Positions 38,672 through 41,490 of a DNA stretch of 41,490 nucleotides are shown one piece after another. The position numbers were made by a program, and so were the translations under genes. A model generated the notes under the pieces. The model saw only the letters and a list, made by a program, of their open reading frames with translations. It did no database searches and had not been told where the DNA came from. The stretch covers positions 67,080 to 108,569 of the forward strand of contig NW_003120946.1 of the NCBI RefSeq assembly GCF_000003605.2, given 5' to 3'. How positions within the stretch are numbered: the first letter of the stretch is position 1; the number at the start of each line of letters is the position of its first letter. This DNA is from Saccoglossus kowalevskii. Its lineage: Eukaryota; Hemichordata; Enteropneusta; Harrimaniidae.

Positions 38672-41490
38672 AGATATGCATGACGTCACATATATATGAA
38701 CAATCATTTCCAGACCGACACAATCGAGCGCGGCTTTGGTGGCCTGATGATACACTGTTTAATAGGAAAACAACGTTGTTAATTAGTTTGCCTATCCAGT
38801 TTTGCCTCTTTTACACAAACAACTGGCGTTCAGGTATTCACTCCACTGTCACAAAGTGTTGTCAAAATTACTGTCCTCGGATTGATACTATAAATTGAGG
38901 CAGACGTGTTTGCTTCCAGGAGAGACGGAATGTTTGCTGTTTGAGAACGTGCGTATTTATGAATCCACCGCAGGTGTCAGCACGCAATGAACTCCAAACC
39001 ACAAACTTCTCGCCTGGTTTCGTTCCTATGTTTGGCAATTGATGAATTATTTAACGACACCACTACTACAAATTAAATTCACCAAAGAAACCAACACAAA
39101 ATACCGTTTTATATCGAAATTCAGTTCTGGTCTGTTCTGGTTCAAACGTAACCTGTACATGTATGGATCATTGTTTGCGTATAACAAAATCGCAGCACAG
39201 ATGTTTTGGGATCAAGGTCACACTGGTGTCAATACTAAAACAAATAACTCTCAGCAAAGAATTCTTGAAGAATTGCCTCAAAGTTGAGTACACCCCGCAG
39301 ATTGATACAATGTTTATGGTTAGGAATATTATTGATAATTGAGAAAGTGTTTAGCGCCCTTATTAATAAAGTTAAAATTTTATTGGTGCATTACTACTAA
39401 ACACTAACACTAAGGGGGACATCCTTTTTAATGAATCATCACATTCTCAGTGTCAAAGGGTTCTAGCCACGGTGTGGTCAGATACAATTTCAACCTTGGC
39501 ACGTTTCACCGATTGCAGCCCACTGACACGTCACATGATGGGCATACACTAGTTAACGACCAAACTTGTTTCCGTTGATTTTGACACGTCAATGTAGATG
39601 ATTTGGATTCGATATCATAGCGGGTGTATTCGCCAAAGCTTAGAGACGGGTAATGTTATTAACTTCGCATTGTGTTTTTCTGCTGCAAAAACTGTTTTAC
39701 TTCATGTTACCGGCATGCATTTATTTAACGAGCATTTATTTATTAACGTAGCCGACGATCTTCACAGAAATATCTAAAGTATTAGTATTCACTGTAGATC
39801 ATTGAGAAGATTTTTTCTTAAATAAACGAGTTACGTCTGTTTTGCCGACAACATTCATCATGTTAACACTGGATTGAGGGGTCGCCATTAGCAAGCGCCA
39901 ACAGACAATGTAGGATATGTGCGTTTACTTTTATGCTAGATTTACATTTGGGAGATAATGGATCGAGTGATGTACCACTAGAAAAAGGAAAGAGGGCAAA
40001 ACACAACATCGTACATACACGAATGTGTAGATGTCATTTTAAATACGTATGATATTAAACGACTAAAACTTGATCCGAAACTACCTGTCTTCCTTCAACA
40101 AATCAAGACGTACTGCACAGCATTTGACGAAAAACAGAAATGCCAAACAAAACATTAATATTACAACAAAAAAAGTTGGTCGATGTGCATTAACAGAAGA
40201 CAATGCTTCATTCCATGGGTTTGTGTAAAGGTTATTTGAAGTTCATCAAAAAGGAATGTAATGTATTTCAAACATAGACCACGTAATTACACTTGTAATA
40301 ACTTAACACACGCGGTGGCAATGACGTTCTGATATTATAGGCCGTCGGCAAAACTGCCATTTCTGCTTTCTTAAATAGTTAAGTGATACTTTATTTTTGC
40401 ACATTCTAATAACTTTTCAATCAGTCCATTTTCCAGTTAGCTAGCCGTGAAATTGGTAAGCCTTTATCGCAATCCGCACCGCAATAATAGTTTGCCGACT
40501 ACTGCCAGTGCCTGCAAGCTGTGGACAACGGACACTGGCACATTCTAATCTCATGGGCATCGCGTTTTCAGTTGATGCAGAACGTATCTATAGTAGACAT
40601 ACCGTGTTGCGAATTGACGAGTAGACACACTGTAGTAGTGACTTTGAAAGAACACTGCGTGCACCTAATCCCAATATGTTATCACGAGAACCCCGTTCAC
40701 CCAGGCAATAAAGTAAATATAGTAATGCAATGGTTGGAATTAGTGTAACATCGGCCAATCGAACTTGTTGCACGCTAATGTCATAGGTTCAGAACTGTTT
40801 GTTCATACTGTCGCGGGTTTGGTGGATTGATCGTTGTCAGGGGAATGAGTGTCACTGTCTTTGGGGTATGTTGCTTGGCTTTGAGAACACATTCTTCGAA
40901 TAGCATAGGTGATATTCTAGCTGCTCAATAATAATAACACAAGTCGTTGTATTTCATGTCATTTTCATCATTTATATTGGACCCAGAGTTGCACGTTCCA
41001 GGGCCCAGTATGTACGTCAACAGAGATTGGTGAGCCGTTGCTATCAACACTTAGTGGTTTTACTGACTCGACCTGTCCCCCACCTAGTCTTTTACCCAAC
41101 TCCCCGTCGTTAATCTGGCGGTCAACTGTCTCATCAACCCATCTTATAGTTGCATTGTGGGATATATTGTGTTACCGCAAAATCACTACGCTCTATTGCG
41201 TAATCATGCGAAATGGAGTGCGCCCGCATCGACTTAGTAAAATACAATATGGCAGCAATCTAACTAATGGAAATACTTTCATATACTTGTAGATGTATCT
41301 TGCTGATGATTTGTTAACATGTCCCAAAACAGCAGCGTAAAGGGAACGATTAAATAACACAACATATTTATACACATTTTAATGAAACCACCATGTACAA
41401 TAGTTGACAATTGTTGACTGTAAATGAAAAACATACGCTTCTATATCAATGACAAATTTACATACTTCAAACCATAACACAGTTATACCA

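Larger units (their letters stand above)
36264..41490. other. Region downstream of Barx without a recognised gene
   Basis: This starts with the Barx 3' UTR (end unknown). The rest is AT-rich sequence with one MITE, one hairpin half-site and a degenerate local duplication at 36964-37302. Short open frames near 38680, 39040, 40521 and 41038 lack family features or credible starts. Confidence 0.65.

Noticed and set aside
40521-40748. 75-codon frame near the right end as a gene
   Set aside because: It begins with GTG, not ATG, and shows no family motif or clear splice sites.

Overview
The window is a piece of an AT-rich animal genome assembly. It has split genes with GT-AG introns, microsatellites, several families of small inverted-repeat elements and one run of N (12580-12856). 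The best phylogenetic clue is a clear Barx homeobox gene. Together with the repeat style and moderate gene spacing it suggests a marine invertebrate, most likely a deuterostome such as a hemichordate. That placement is an inference, not something the sequence proves.

Three multi-exon genes can be built by joining exons at consensus splice sites with matching phases. (1) Minus strand, 9762 down to 2955: a 4-exon gene for a 465-residue type II membrane protein of the O-fucosyltransferase type (called gene B here). (2) Plus strand, 18204-22621: a 5-exon gene for a 472-residue paralogue (gene A). The two are divergently transcribed, about 8.4 kb apart, and share three introns at the same places and in the same phases, so they come from a duplication. 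(3) Plus strand, 32534-36263: a 3-exon Barx-type homeobox gene of 217 residues with an N-terminal FIL/eh1-like motif and a complete homeodomain.

The rest is non-coding as far as I can see. 1-2954 holds the 3' side of gene B and nothing recognised. 9763-18203 contains the assembly gap and many short palindromes and hairpins. 22622-32533 holds inverted-repeat elements, microsatellites and a tRNA-like stretch. 36264-41490 holds one well-formed short inverted-repeat element and no recognised gene.

The most notable non-gene signal is in an intron of gene B, on the plus strand at 3923-4141. It is a cluster of perfect heat-shock-element triplets followed by a TATA box and an initiator-like sequence, with no recognisable heat-shock gene behind it. 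It may be an orphan heat-inducible promoter or the promoter of a decayed LTR element. Other points of interest are three small inverted-repeat families with inferred ends, a set of palindromes about 30 bp long between genes B and A, and a large foldback inside gene A. The two O-fucosyltransferase-like proteins probably act on glycoproteins in the secretory pathway. The Barx protein would act in the nucleus, and nothing in the sequence links it to them.
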